This document shows, in pieces, positions 54,576 to 63,161 of a stretch of DNA of 64,000 nucleotides (position 1 is its first letter; each line of letters starts with the position of its first letter). The translations under genes were made by a program, and so were the position numbers. Location: contig CACXPX010000004.1 in NCBI GenBank assembly GCA_902769705.1, positions 62,001 through 126,000 on the forward strand. Direction: 5' to 3'. This DNA is from an uncultured Prevotellaceae bacterium (lineage in GTDB: Bacteria; Bacteroidota; Bacteroidia; Bacteroidales; Bacteroidaceae). The notes under the pieces are model-generated. The model saw nothing but the letters and a program-made list of their open reading frames with translations, had not been told where the DNA came from and ran no database searches.

Positions 54576-56228
54576 ATGAACAAGAAGAATGCGAAACGAA
54601 TGAGATGGGCATTGGCAATCGTTGCCATTGTCCTTTTCACCTTATTATTCTATATAGCCCGGCACCCTTCTGCCAATCAAGTGGAAAAGGCAAAGGTTTT
54701 GGTGGAGGTGCGCCAATATTGGACGATTGGCGTCGGTGGGGTTCCTATGCTTTATTTCTCGCAGTTCTCCCCTGAAGGCGAATGCCAAGAAATTGCTCTC
54801 GATGCCGACTCGGTGGAACCTTCCACACATCTCACATCGGCCGCTTGGATTCACACGTTGCCCCTGATACCTTGGAGTCGTGGACGATTGGCCACACGCG
54901 ACACGATGAACTACAACTTCAATCCCGACGCCACGGGCTTGGTGAAAAACGAAATCTTACGCATCGACTCGGCGCTAAAAGCCATGCATGAAGAAGACGG
55001 AGAATTGCGCTACTACATGCGTGTACACAACGTTCAAGACGAGGGTTACAACATGATTGCTGACTATCACACCCAACTCAGCAAGCAAATCAACATCTAC
55101 CAGCAAGCGCTCGACACTTTGCGCACTATTCGTCAAGACGCAAGACCCACGCTCCATCTGGTTTCCGAGTATTATGCCTTGCTAACCGACTCGGCGGGGA
55201 ACACCCGAGCGGAACCTTGCAAGGTGTCGGCTACGAAAAACGGAAACATCAGGTTGCAATTGACAAACCGCCGGTTGCCCGAAAAAGCGGGAAGCATCTG
55301 GAGATGGGCGCCTGCCATCGACTCCATCGTGAGCAAAGACTTGTTGCCCAAACTACCCCAAGGAACGCCACAAGAGGGCGTACACGCCTATAAAGCACCC
55401 GACGGCTCCTACTACGAGGGCGATTGGGAAGGCGGAAAACGCAACGGATTCGGATTCCTTATCCAAGGTGGGAAAATGCGTGTGGGCGAATGGAAAGACG
55501 ATGTCTTCCAAGGCGAACGACTCACCTACACCACCCAACGCATCTATGGCATAGACATCTCGAAATACCAGCACGAGATTGGGAAACGGAAATATGGAAT
55601 ACAATGGAACCGATTGCGTATCAGCCACTTAGGGACTATAAGCAAGAAGCGGATAGACGGAAACGTGGACTACCCCATCTCGTTTGTTTACATCAAGTCG
55701 ACCGAAGGAACAACCATCCGCAACGCCTATTTCGCCAGCGACTACGCTCAAGCACGAAAAAACGGGATACGCACGGGTGCCTACCACTTCTTCTCCATCC
55801 GAACCAGCGGACAGGCTCAGGCGCAATATTTCATCAGGAACACCCGATTCAATAAAGGCGACCTTCCACCCGTGCTCGACGTGGAACCCACCAACGCGCA
55901 GATACGCCAAATGGGTGGCGACTCCATTCTCTTCAGCCACATTCGCACGTGGATGAAAACAGTGGAGCAACATGTGGGTGTGCGCCCCATCCTCTATGTC
56001 AACCAGATGTTCGTGAACAACCACCTCACCGAAGCACCCGACATCAAACGCGACTACGACGTGTGGATTGCGCGATATGGCGAATACAAGCCCGACGTGA
56101 AGCTTTCCATCTGGCAACTATGCCCCGACGGACTTGTGACTGGCATCCACGGACATGTGGACATCAACGTCTTCAACGGCTATCAGAATGCCTTCGACGA
56201 GTTTCTTGAAACGAGCACGATACCATAG
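54576..56228 (+). CDS. Membrane-anchored GH25 lysozyme with MORN repeat
   Basis: A 550-residue protein. An N-terminal membrane anchor (about 10-28, WALAIVAIVLFTLLFYIA) is followed by a region of about 240 residues without known domains, then a MORN-type repeat (YYEGDWEGGKRNGFGFLI, about 282-299). The C-terminal GH25 muramidase has D327 (GIDISKYQ), FVYIKSTEG, D435/E437 (PPVLDVEP) and the closing WQL and DINVFNG motifs. It would cut the glycan chain of peptidoglycan, either in remodelling the cell's own wall or in attacking others; the long N-terminal part suggests a dedicated role. Confidence 0.9.
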   Translation: MNKKNAKRMRWALAIVAIVLFTLLFYIARHPSANQVEKAKVLVEVRQYWTIGVGGVPMLYFSQFSPEGECQEIALDADSVEPSTHLTSAAWIHTLPLIPWSRGRLATRDTMNYNFNPDATGLVKNEILRIDSALKAMHEEDGELRYYMRVHNVQDEGYNMIADYHTQLSKQINIYQQALDTLRTIRQDARPTLHLVSEYYALLTDSAGNTRAEPCKVSATKNGNIRLQLTNRRLPEKAGSIWRWAPAIDSIVSKDLLPKLPQGTPQEGVHAYKAPDGSYYEGDWEGGKRNGFGFLIQGGKMRVGEWKDDVFQGERLTYTTQRIYGIDISKYQHEIGKRKYGIQWNRLRISHLGTISKKRIDGNVDYPISFVYIKSTEGTTIRNAYFASDYAQARKNGIRTGAYHFFSIRTSGQAQAQYFIRNTRFNKGDLPPVLDVEPTNAQIRQMGGDSILFSHIRTWMKTVEQHVGVRPILYVNQMFVNNHLTEAPDIKRDYDVWIARYGEYKPDVKLSIWQLCPDGLVTGIHGHVDINVFNGYQNAFDEFLETSTIP

Positions 56229-56264
56229 ACGCTCCGTCTTCATCACAAAAATGCGGCACATAAA

Positions 56265-56296
56265 CTTGCCAGAATCAAATCTTTTCACTAACTTTG
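56265..56296 (+). promoter_or_regulatory. Promoter of the small secreted protein
   Basis: CTTG at 56265-56268, 20 nt, TAACTTTG at 56289-56296; ATG at 56340. Confidence 0.62.
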
Positions 56297-56339
56297 CAAA
56301 CATACCAAAACATTTATCACTAACAAAACATCAAACAAC

Positions 56340-56741
56340 ATGAAAAAGAACCTGATTTTTTGCATCCTCATGATGCTCGTCTGCCTCTGCCCGCAAGAGG
56401 TTTTGGCACAATCCGCAAAGGGAGTACACATGTCGCTCACGGGGAAAATTGGAGACTCGGAGGGGTTCCTGAGCATGAACGGCTTGAACGGAACTTACAG
56501 CTACGACCTGCCCAACGGAAAAGTGGAGCGCCGACTTGAATTCGTTTCCTACGACAAGAAGACCAAACGCCTCATCCTCAAAGCCAAAGACAAGAAAGGC
56601 AAGTATATAGGTCAGTTCAGCGGCATTTACAAATCGGAGAAGTACACCGAAGACGGAGAGCAACTCCAATACGACAAGTATAAAGGCATTTTCACCAACT
56701 ACAAGGGCGTGAAAATCGATTTCGACCTCTATATGGATTGA
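56340..56741 (+). CDS. Small secreted protein of unknown function
   Basis: A 133-residue protein with a clear signal peptide (MKKNLIFCILMMLVCLCPQEVLAQ). The mature part is short beta-strand rich and basic (VHMSLTGKIGDSEGFLSMNG; RLILKAKDKKGKYIGQFSGIY), which looks like a small lipocalin-like or MORN-like sandwich, but no family was recognised. It has its own promoter and is followed by the fifth 22-nt array. Codon use looks like that of its neighbours. Confidence 0.75.
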   Translation: MKKNLIFCILMMLVCLCPQEVLAQSAKGVHMSLTGKIGDSEGFLSMNGLNGTYSYDLPNGKVERRLEFVSYDKKTKRLILKAKDKKGKYIGQFSGIYKSEKYTEDGEQLQYDKYKGIFTNYKGVKIDFDLYMD

Positions 56742-56774
56742 GTCCCCGGCTTGCGATTCAAAAACGGCTTTTGT

Positions 56775-56884
56775 CACATGTATCGTCTGAGGGCGGCAGG
56801 TGTGGCATGTAAGCCCCTCAGGTGTATCACCTAAGCGCCTCAGGTGTTATGTGTGACGGTCTCAGATGTGGCAAGAGAGCGGCA
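56775..56884 (+). repeat. 22-nt degenerate tandem repeat array, copy 5
   Basis: Five units with CA at 56775, 56797, 56819, 56841 and 56863, exactly 22 nt apart. The units are more diverged than at other loci (CAGGTGTGGC, CAGGTGTATC, CAGATGTGGC) but keep the TGTGGC core. Between the small secreted protein gene and the serA terminator. Confidence 0.85.
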
Positions 56885-56899
56885 AAGAATAAAACATGA

Positions 56900-56935
56900 A
56901 AATCCCCGCTATGCTTTTGTGCTTAGCGGGGATTT
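56900..56935 (-). terminator. Terminator of serA
   Basis: AAATCCCCGCTA (56900-56911) and TAGCGGGGATTT (56924-56935) form a perfect 12-bp stem with a 12-nt loop, 25 bp after the serA stop. Confidence 0.85.
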
Positions 56936-56959
56936 CCGTATGGTAATAATCAACCGATT

Positions 56960-57877
56960 TTACTTGTTCACCTGGAACTTGGTGTCGCCAGTTGCAAAGA
57001 ATGCGTTGATTTGCTTGGCGGCGGCAATACCGGCGTTGATATTAGCCTCAGCAGTCTGAGCACCCATCTTCTTGGGAGTAGAGAAATAACGTCCCTCGAA
57101 CTTCTGGAACTCGTCGTTGGCATCGGGCATGATGTCGGTAACGAACTTCAAGTCTTCGCGCTCAGCCATCAGTTTGATGAGCTCGGGCTCGTTGATGACT
57201 TCCTTGCGGGCGGTGTTCACGAGGATACCACCCTTCTTCATCTTGTCCACGAGAGCATAATTGATGCTCTGCTTGGTTTCGGGAGTAGCGGGGATGTGGA
57301 GCGAAACAACATCACAAGTCTCGAAAAGTGCATCCTGATTTTCCACAGCATGTACGCCGGCAGCCTCAATCACCTCAGCAGGGCAATAAGCATCGTAGGC
57401 ATAAACGTCCATTCCGAAGCCTTTTGCGATGCGAGCCACATTGCGACCAACGTTTCCAAAGGCGAGGATACCGAGTTTCTTACCCAGCAACTCGCTTCCG
57501 CTCTTGCCATTATAGAAACCGCGAACAGCCATCACCAGCAGACCGAACACCAACTCGGCAACGGCATTTGCATTTTGTCCGGGAGTGTTCTCGGCCACCA
57601 CGTTGTGAGCGGTAGCGGCAGCCAGGTCGATATTGTCGTAACCAGCTCCGGCGCGAACAACAATCTTCAATTGCTTGGCAGCGTCGAGCACTTCGGCATC
57701 AACTTTGTCTGAACGGATGATGAGCGCATCAGCATCCTTCACGGCGTCCAAGAACTGGGCTTTCTCAGTATATTTCTCGAGTAGCGCGAGCTCGTTGCCT
57801 GCTCCCTCAATCTCTTTGCGAATGCCCTCGACAGCAGCGGCTGCGAAAGGCTTTTCTGTTGCTACAAGAATCTTCAT
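56960..57877 (-). CDS. serA: D-3-phosphoglycerate dehydrogenase, short form
   Basis: SerA oxidises 3-phosphoglycerate, the first step of serine synthesis. The 305-residue protein lacks the ACT regulatory domain. Features are VRAGAGYDNIDLAAA, the NAD site GILAFGNVGRNVA, and HIPATPETKQSIN. The position that is a catalytic His in most relatives (the PHxG motif) is TPKKMGAQTAEAN here, with Lys in its place. Lys-bearing short forms are known among phosphoglycerate dehydrogenases, so the enzyme is probably active. Serine-pathway context with serC supports this. A small membrane-protein gene lies between the two. Confidence 0.93.
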   Translation of the reverse strand: MKILVATEKPFAAAAVEGIRKEIEGAGNELALLEKYTEKAQFLDAVKDADALIIRSDKVDAEVLDAAKQLKIVVRAGAGYDNIDLAAATAHNVVAENTPGQNANAVAELVFGLLVMAVRGFYNGKSGSELLGKKLGILAFGNVGRNVARIAKGFGMDVYAYDAYCPAEVIEAAGVHAVENQDALFETCDVVSLHIPATPETKQSINYALVDKMKKGGILVNTARKEVINEPELIKLMAEREDLKFVTDIMPDANDEFQKFEGRYFSTPKKMGAQTAEANINAGIAAAKQINAFFATGDTKFQVNK

Positions 57878-57883
57878 GTTCTT

Positions 57884-58126
57884 CTATTTTACTGCAATAA
57901 TAATATTAATAATAAGCCAAATGCTAATCAGTAACGGAAGTATTGTAAAGAATACATAATGAAGCACATTCCCCCACTTATCTCCAAACAGTCTTTTCGT
58001 TAGATTCAACGTCAAAAGGTATTTCCCTTTGCCAGCCAGTTTCATGATGAGTGTGAACAAACCATAAACCAGAGCCACTAAAGCAATACCCGCCAAGAGT
58101 ATCAGTAAGAGGAATGGTATCAGCAT
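57884..58126 (-). CDS. Small two-helix membrane protein between serC and serA
   Basis: An 80-residue protein with hydrophobic helices at about 3-31 (FLLLILLAGIALVALVYGLF) and 57-78 (VFFTILPLLISIWLIINII), joined by a basic loop with KLAGKGKYLLTLNLTKRLFG. No family recognised. It starts 1 bp after the serC stop and ends 6 bp before serA, so it is surely co-transcribed with them. A role linked to serine metabolism is only suggested by position. Confidence 0.75.
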   Translation of the reverse strand: MLIPFLLLILLAGIALVALVYGLFTLIMKLAGKGKYLLTLNLTKRLFGDKWGNVLHYVFFTILPLLISIWLIINIIIAVK

Positions 58127-58127
58127 A

Positions 58128-59195
58128 TTAATGCTTTGCCTCGAACTCCTTCATGCAAGCCACAAGAGCGTTCACGCCCTCAATGGTCTGGGCATTGTAG
58201 CAAGAAGCGCGGAATCCGCCAACCGAACGGTGGCCCTTCACGCCAACCATTCCCTTAGAGACGGCAAAGTCGAGGAATTCTTTCTCGAGTTCCTTGTACT
58301 CGGGAGCCATCACGAAGCAAAGATTCATGAGCGAACGGTCTTCTTCCTTAGCGGTACCTACGAACATCTTGTTGCGGTCAATCTCGCCATAGACAATCTC
58401 AGCACGCTGCTTGGCCAACTTATCCATAGCCTCAACACCACCCTGCTTCTTAATCCAGCGGAGGTTCTCGAGAGCGCAATAGATGGGCACCACAGGAGGC
58501 GTGTTGAACATAGAACCCTTGTCCACGTGTGTGCGATAGTCGAGCATGGTGGGAATCTCACGAGGAGCCTTGCCCAGCTTCTCATCCTTCAAGATGATGA
58601 TGGTCACACCTGCCATGGCCAGATTCTTCTGAGCACCGGCATAGATGGCGTCATACTTCTTCACGTCGATAGGACGGCTGAAGATATCGGAAGACATGTC
58701 GGCAATCAGGGGAACGGCAACATCGAGGTCCTTGCGGATTTCAGTACCGTAGATAGTATTGTTGGTTGTGATGTGCAGATAGTCAGCATCAGCAGGAACC
58801 GTCCAATCTTTGGGGATGAAAGTATAATTGGCATCGGCCGAAGAAGCCACTTCAACCACCTCGCCGAAAAGCTTTGCCTCTTTCATGGCCTTCTTTGCCC
58901 AAACACCCGTGTTCAGGTAAGCGGCCTTCTTGATCAGGAAGTTGTATGGAATCATACAGAACTCAAGCGATGCACCACCACCGAGGAAAATCACGGAATA
59001 GCCTTCGGGCACATCAAGCAACTCTTTAACAAGGGCAACAGCCTCATCTACAACAGGCTGGAAATCCTTTGCACGATGGCTGATCTCCATCAAAGAAAGA
59101 CCTGAGCCATTGAAATCAAGACACTGTTTAGCAGTATTCTCGATGACCTCGCGGGGAAGCATCGAAGGACCTGCATTAAAGTTGTACTTCTTCAT
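58128..59195 (-). CDS. serC: Phosphoserine aminotransferase
   Basis: SerC converts 3-phosphohydroxypyruvate to phosphoserine with glutamate; PLP-dependent. The 355-residue protein opens [19 protein letters not shown], with [24 protein letters not shown] and the PLP lysine in [34 protein letters not shown] near the end is a family signature. It heads the serC, small membrane protein, serA transcript from a full consensus promoter. Confidence 0.97.
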   Translation of the reverse strand: MKKYNFNAGPSMLPREVIENTAKQCLDFNGSGLSLMEISHRAKDFQPVVDEAVALVKELLDVPEGYSVIFLGGGASLEFCMIPYNFLIKKAAYLNTGVWAKKAMKEAKLFGEVVEVASSADANYTFIPKDWTVPADADYLHITTNNTIYGTEIRKDLDVAVPLIADMSSDIFSRPIDVKKYDAIYAGAQKNLAMAGVTIIILKDEKLGKAPREIPTMLDYRTHVDKGSMFNTPPVVPIYCALENLRWIKKQGGVEAMDKLAKQRAEIVYGEIDRNKMFVGTAKEEDRSLMNLCFVMAPEYKELEKEFLDFAVSKGMVGVKGHRSVGGFRASCYNAQTIEGVNALVACMKEFEAKH

Positions 59196-59248
59196 TTGAA
59201 TAATGATTAAATTATTGTATGTAAACTAGTATTCTTTCTAAACGACCG

Positions 59249-59280
59249 CAAAATTACACTTTTTATTTGATATGGGCAAA
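59249..59280 (-). promoter_or_regulatory. Promoter of the serC operon
   Basis: On the minus strand TTTG (59280-59277), 20 nt, TAATTTTG (59256-59249), 54 nt before the serC start. Confidence 0.72.
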
Positions 59281-59330
59281 TTCTTAGACAAATATTTAGC
59301 ATTTTGGGCAAATTATTGTCGTTTTGACAG

Positions 59331-60650
59331 CTAACCAACCAATTCGACAATCGTTTTGATTCCTTTGATTTTCTCTCCTGACGTCATTTTCAGCACTTGC
59401 GAGAGGCGCGTCCGCGATATGGCGGCATAGGCATAACGGTCTTTTACATCAATACGTCCAATCTCCGACATCGACAGGCCGCCCTTCTTGCAAAGGAAAC
59501 CCACGATATCGCCCTTGCTGATTTTGTCTTTCTTTCCCTTTCCGATGTAAATGGTCACCATCTTCGGCTTAGCCGGACTTGGCAACGTCTCGGGGATGGC
59601 ATATTCCGACAGCTCTGCATCAACATATTCGGGCACTTGTTCAGTTGGAGAAAGCACGAAGAACGTGCGCCCTTGGGCATCCCAACGGGCTGTACGCCCC
59701 ACTCTATGGATATATCCGTCTTCGCTTTCGGGCAAATGATAGTGGATGATGTTGTTGATGGAGGGAATGTCGAGGCCTCTGGAAGCTAAGTCGGTGCTGA
59801 CAAATATGTTGGCCGACCCGTTGCTGAACTTATAGAGCGCGTCTTCGCGAGCCTTCTGGTCCATCCCGCCATGAAAAGCGCTAGTGGAGAAGCCTTCGGC
59901 TTGCAAAAACTCGTCCGTTCGTTCCACGCTCTCGCGATGGTTCAGGAAAACGATGCTGCTCTCGTCGCCCAAATGTCGGAGCAGACGCGAAAGGGTTTCC
60001 AACTTGTCTTTCTGAGGACTTCGCACCTGATAGACTGAAACGCGCTCGGAGACTTGCTCATCCGAGAGAAGGAAATCCACACGCTCCGTTCGTCCCATAT
60101 TGACAAAACGGGGAATCTCCTCGGCATCTGTTGCCGAGAGGAGAATGCGGCGCTTGGCGTTTGAGAGTTTCCCCAAGAGCGTTTCCATCTCCTTCGCAAA
60201 TCCCATTTCCAAGCATTTGTCGAACTCGTCAATCACCACATATTGGACGTTCTCAGTTGAAATGTTTCCTTTGTCAAAATGGTCGTTCAACCGCCCAGGC
60301 GTTCCGAAGACCACATGCGGACGAACCTGACGAAGCACACGATGCTCGTCCATAGCGGCTCTTCCGCCATAGCAAGCGCAACAACGCACGCCACTCCCCA
60401 TGTCTTTCAACACAAGAGCCGATTGCAGAGCCAACTCGCGACCGGGGACAATAACGATGGCTTGCACCTCGTCGGTTGAGGCGTCTAATCTCTGCACCAA
60501 AGGCAACAGATAAGCCAGCGTCTTGCCGCTTCCCGTTGGCGACAACACTATCAAATCCTTGTCCGAATGCATGAAAGCGCCCATCACTTCCTCCTGCATC
60601 GCGTTGAGCTCTTGAATGCCGAGTTTGGCGATTATTTGATTGATGTCCAT
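59331..60650 (-). CDS. dbpA: DEAD-box-type RNA helicase with DbpA C-terminal domain
   Basis: A 439-residue RNA helicase. The Q-motif region is at the N-terminus (GIQELNAMQEEVM), Walker A is LSPTGSGKTLAYLLPL, motif II is VIDEFDKCLEMGF (DEFD in place of DEAD), motif III is LLSATDAEEI, and the C-terminal RecA lobe has FVSTDLASRGLDIPS and HRVGRTAR. Residues about 365-439 form a DbpA-type RNA-binding fold (VTIYIGKGKKDKISKGDIVG), which targets 23S rRNA in ribosome assembly in other bacteria. It follows a TPR gene by 19 bp and is probably co-transcribed with it. Confidence 0.92.
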   Translation of the reverse strand: MDINQIIAKLGIQELNAMQEEVMGAFMHSDKDLIVLSPTGSGKTLAYLLPLVQRLDASTDEVQAIVIVPGRELALQSALVLKDMGSGVRCCACYGGRAAMDEHRVLRQVRPHVVFGTPGRLNDHFDKGNISTENVQYVVIDEFDKCLEMGFAKEMETLLGKLSNAKRRILLSATDAEEIPRFVNMGRTERVDFLLSDEQVSERVSVYQVRSPQKDKLETLSRLLRHLGDESSIVFLNHRESVERTDEFLQAEGFSTSAFHGGMDQKAREDALYKFSNGSANIFVSTDLASRGLDIPSINNIIHYHLPESEDGYIHRVGRTARWDAQGRTFFVLSPTEQVPEYVDAELSEYAIPETLPSPAKPKMVTIYIGKGKKDKISKGDIVGFLCKKGGLSMSEIGRIDVKDRYAYAAISRTRLSQVLKMTSGEKIKGIKTIVELVG

Positions 60651-60669
60651 ATGAATGTCTCTCCTTACT

Positions 60670-61875
60670 CTACTTCATCTCACGGATAATTCTGTCTATC
60701 TCGTCGAATTCATTTCCCATGTTCAGGTTCAAATAGGTGGTATACAACGGAAGGGCCCATTGGCGCTTCTTCTCGGGAGCCAACGCCCGATAACGCTCCA
60801 GATAGGGCAAAGCTTTCTTGTATAGGTCTTGCACCTTCTTGCGTTGCTTGGCCGATGTCTTCACCGTCTTGTCCTGCTCTATCGCTTGGTTGAACCACGC
60901 CAAACCAGCGTTATAATAAGGGTCGGCCAAGCTGTCGTTGCGGGCGATGAGGGTGTCGCAGATGGCGATACACTCGCTATTGCGGCCAATGTTGAGCAAT
61001 GCCGTGCTCTTGGTAAAGAGGAAGCTCACATTGGCACTATCGCTCTCCAAAGCCTTTTCCGACAGGCCGAGCACCGTCTTCCAATCGCCCAAGTCGCCAT
61101 AATGCTGAACCAATCGGGGGAAGAAGAACGGGAATGTGGGGAACTTCTCGAAACCTTCCTTCAACGTTTTGACATATCGTGCCGTATCGTCCTCCAACTT
61201 GTAGGTTTCAGCCAGATATTGTAACATCAGATGATAGTGTGCCGTGTCTTTCAACGCCAGATAAGTATGGTGGAACGTCTTCTTCGGGTCTTGCGTCTTA
61301 TATCCACAATAAACCGCCCAATAAGCGGCTTCAGGCATCTTCGCGTCGGTTTCAAGATAGTTGAACCGGTTGAAGAGAGGCTGGTGGGCGCAATCGATAT
61401 ACATGTCGAAGAAGTCGTAAGCCTCCTGGTATTTCTGCTTGTTCACATAGTATCGTCCGCCATTGAAAAGATTGGCCCTGTAGCCGTCGAGAAAATCCGA
61501 ATGCTTCTTCCGATAGTCAATCGAGACCTTCCCTTTCTTGTCGGGAGTTGCATCGATAGAATCGAAAGCCTCGAGAATGACGAACATCTTCTTGGTCAGA
61601 TTGAACAACGCCGAAGTGTCGTATTTCTGTTTCAGATAAAGCTTCATGTTTCCCTGGTCGTATTGTTTGCTGACAGATTCAAACAATATCAGCCAAATCT
61701 TTTCATTATATCGGTTAGCCGAGTCAGCAAGAAGCTTTTGCATGGATTGCTCGGCTTGCTCCAGATTCCTGTTCTTCTTCACATTCTCTTTTGCCGTTGC
61801 AATATCCTTCTTTTGGGCATTCACATCCAATGCCAGCAACAACAAAAGCAATATGAAACTTGCGAGTCTCTTCAT
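60670..61875 (-). CDS. Exported TPR protein, paralogue 1
   Basis: A 401-residue protein with signal peptide (MKRLASFILLLLLLALDVNAQ) and helical TPR-like repeats through most of its length (for example ESDSANVSFLFTKSTALLNIG; ADPYYNAGLAWFNQAI). Near the end is QWALPLYTTYLNLNMG, a signature shared with the two upstream paralogues. Probably a periplasmic scaffold; no partner can be named. The start at 61875 is chosen to give a proper signal peptide. Confidence 0.85.
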   Translation of the reverse strand: MKRLASFILLLLLLALDVNAQKKDIATAKENVKKNRNLEQAEQSMQKLLADSANRYNEKIWLILFESVSKQYDQGNMKLYLKQKYDTSALFNLTKKMFVILEAFDSIDATPDKKGKVSIDYRKKHSDFLDGYRANLFNGGRYYVNKQKYQEAYDFFDMYIDCAHQPLFNRFNYLETDAKMPEAAYWAVYCGYKTQDPKKTFHHTYLALKDTAHYHLMLQYLAETYKLEDDTARYVKTLKEGFEKFPTFPFFFPRLVQHYGDLGDWKTVLGLSEKALESDSANVSFLFTKSTALLNIGRNSECIAICDTLIARNDSLADPYYNAGLAWFNQAIEQDKTVKTSAKQRKKVQDLYKKALPYLERYRALAPEKKRQWALPLYTTYLNLNMGNEFDEIDRIIREMK

Positions 61876-61923
61876 CCTACAATTACAAACAATCTTCATT
61901 TTCACTATACACACTCCTCACGT

Positions 61924-63027
61924 TCACTCTTTATCCAACATCGGCTTCAGCATCAAAGCCTTCTCCTTTAGTTCCAGAGCACTATAAACCTGATAAAGAG
62001 GAGGTGCCCACGCCACCAACTCCTGTTCGGGGTCGATAGCCTTCACGTTTTCCAAATAGATTTTTGCCTTCTCAAGCAATGTAGTCAAGTCCTGTTTCTC
62101 CTTTTCATCCACGCCGTCGGCCTGTGCCTCCAGTTTTTCCTTGCACTCGGCTGCCATCGAACAATAGCACACGCCCAGATTGAACAAAGCCTCGACGAAA
62201 TCGTTGTCGATGGCTACCGAACGCTCGAAGCACTTCACGGCTTCATCCCAGTTCCGTATACGCATCTGAGTCTCGCCCAGCAACGCCCAAGCCAGTTTGT
62301 TCGTGGTGTCTTTGCGCACCTCGTCTTGTGCGAACTGCCTCATCTCGACGTCATGACCGGGTGAAGAGAAATAATCCATCAGCAATTTGAAATAGACCTC
62401 GTTCTCGGGAGCTTTGTCGTGCAATTCGAGCAAAGCAATCAGATATTTTGTCGAGTCGGCCTCTTCCTTCAACTGGCTTTTCATGCAAAGCAGTTTCACC
62501 TCAGCCGCATCCTTTGCGTAGGCATCGTCTTTCAAAGCCACGTCGGCATACTGTTCAGCCTTGTGATATTCCTTCATTCCATAAGCAAGCAAACTGGCAT
62601 AATACGCCATTTGTCCCAACTGATTGGCTTGATCCTGGAATAAAGAAGAAGTACAGCATTCGATGTACATCACAAAGTTGTCCATCGCCTCTTTGTTCTT
62701 CCGCAGACGATACTCATACATACCGGCATCAATCACCTTGGGGATGATGGGCGCCAGCCTTTGCTTGTTCTTCTCCCGATATTTGGTTCTGACCCTACCC
62801 TTGCTGTCGGGCATACGGTCATAATAGTCACACATCAGAGCGCATTTCACCAGCTTCGACAACATGTCGTAATACGAAGCCGAGTCCGATGTCGTGTAAA
62901 GTTTTTCAAACAAAACGTCCACTTGCTTGTCCAGAGCTTTCGCCTTTTCACGATTGCTCAAGTCTTTACCTTGGCTAACGGTGGCAAAGCAAAGCGCTAA
63001 GACAAACAAGAGGACGGTCCTATACAT
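61924..63027 (-). CDS. Exported TPR protein, paralogue 2
   Basis: A 367-residue protein with signal peptide (about 1-20, TVSQGK) and TPR-like helices (KLAWALLGETQMRIRNWDEA; VEALFNLGVCYCSMAAECKE). It ends with the signature VAWAPPLYQVYSALELKE. 48 bp separate it from paralogue 1. The 134-bp upstream gap is filled by a dispersed repeat and shows no consensus promoter. Confidence 0.85.
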   Translation of the reverse strand: MYRTVLLFVLALCFATVSQGKDLSNREKAKALDKQVDVLFEKLYTTSDSASYYDMLSKLVKCALMCDYYDRMPDSKGRVRTKYREKNKQRLAPIIPKVIDAGMYEYRLRKNKEAMDNFVMYIECCTSSLFQDQANQLGQMAYYASLLAYGMKEYHKAEQYADVALKDDAYAKDAAEVKLLCMKSQLKEEADSTKYLIALLELHDKAPENEVYFKLLMDYFSSPGHDVEMRQFAQDEVRKDTTNKLAWALLGETQMRIRNWDEAVKCFERSVAIDNDFVEALFNLGVCYCSMAAECKEKLEAQADGVDEKEKQDLTTLLEKAKIYLENVKAIDPEQELVAWAPPLYQVYSALELKEKALMLKPMLDKE

Positions 63028-63045
63028 TATATAATACTAGTTTAC

Positions 63046-63161
63046 TGAAGTTTCGCAAGCTCCACTTCAAGGGTTTAAAGGGCTTAAAGTGGAGTGAAGG
63101 GGTATAAAAGGGACGTTTGCTTTACCTTAGCAGTAGGCTTCAACTTGCGAAAGTTGATGAT
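63046..63161 (+). repeat. Dispersed repeat, second copy (79 bp identical)
   Basis: 63051-63129 is the exact reverse complement of 35380-35458. It is followed by AGTAGGCTTC and the palindrome CTTCAACTTGCGAAAGTTGA, so the copy keeps one arm and the outer tip of the other. It fills the gap between two TPR genes. Confidence 0.9.
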
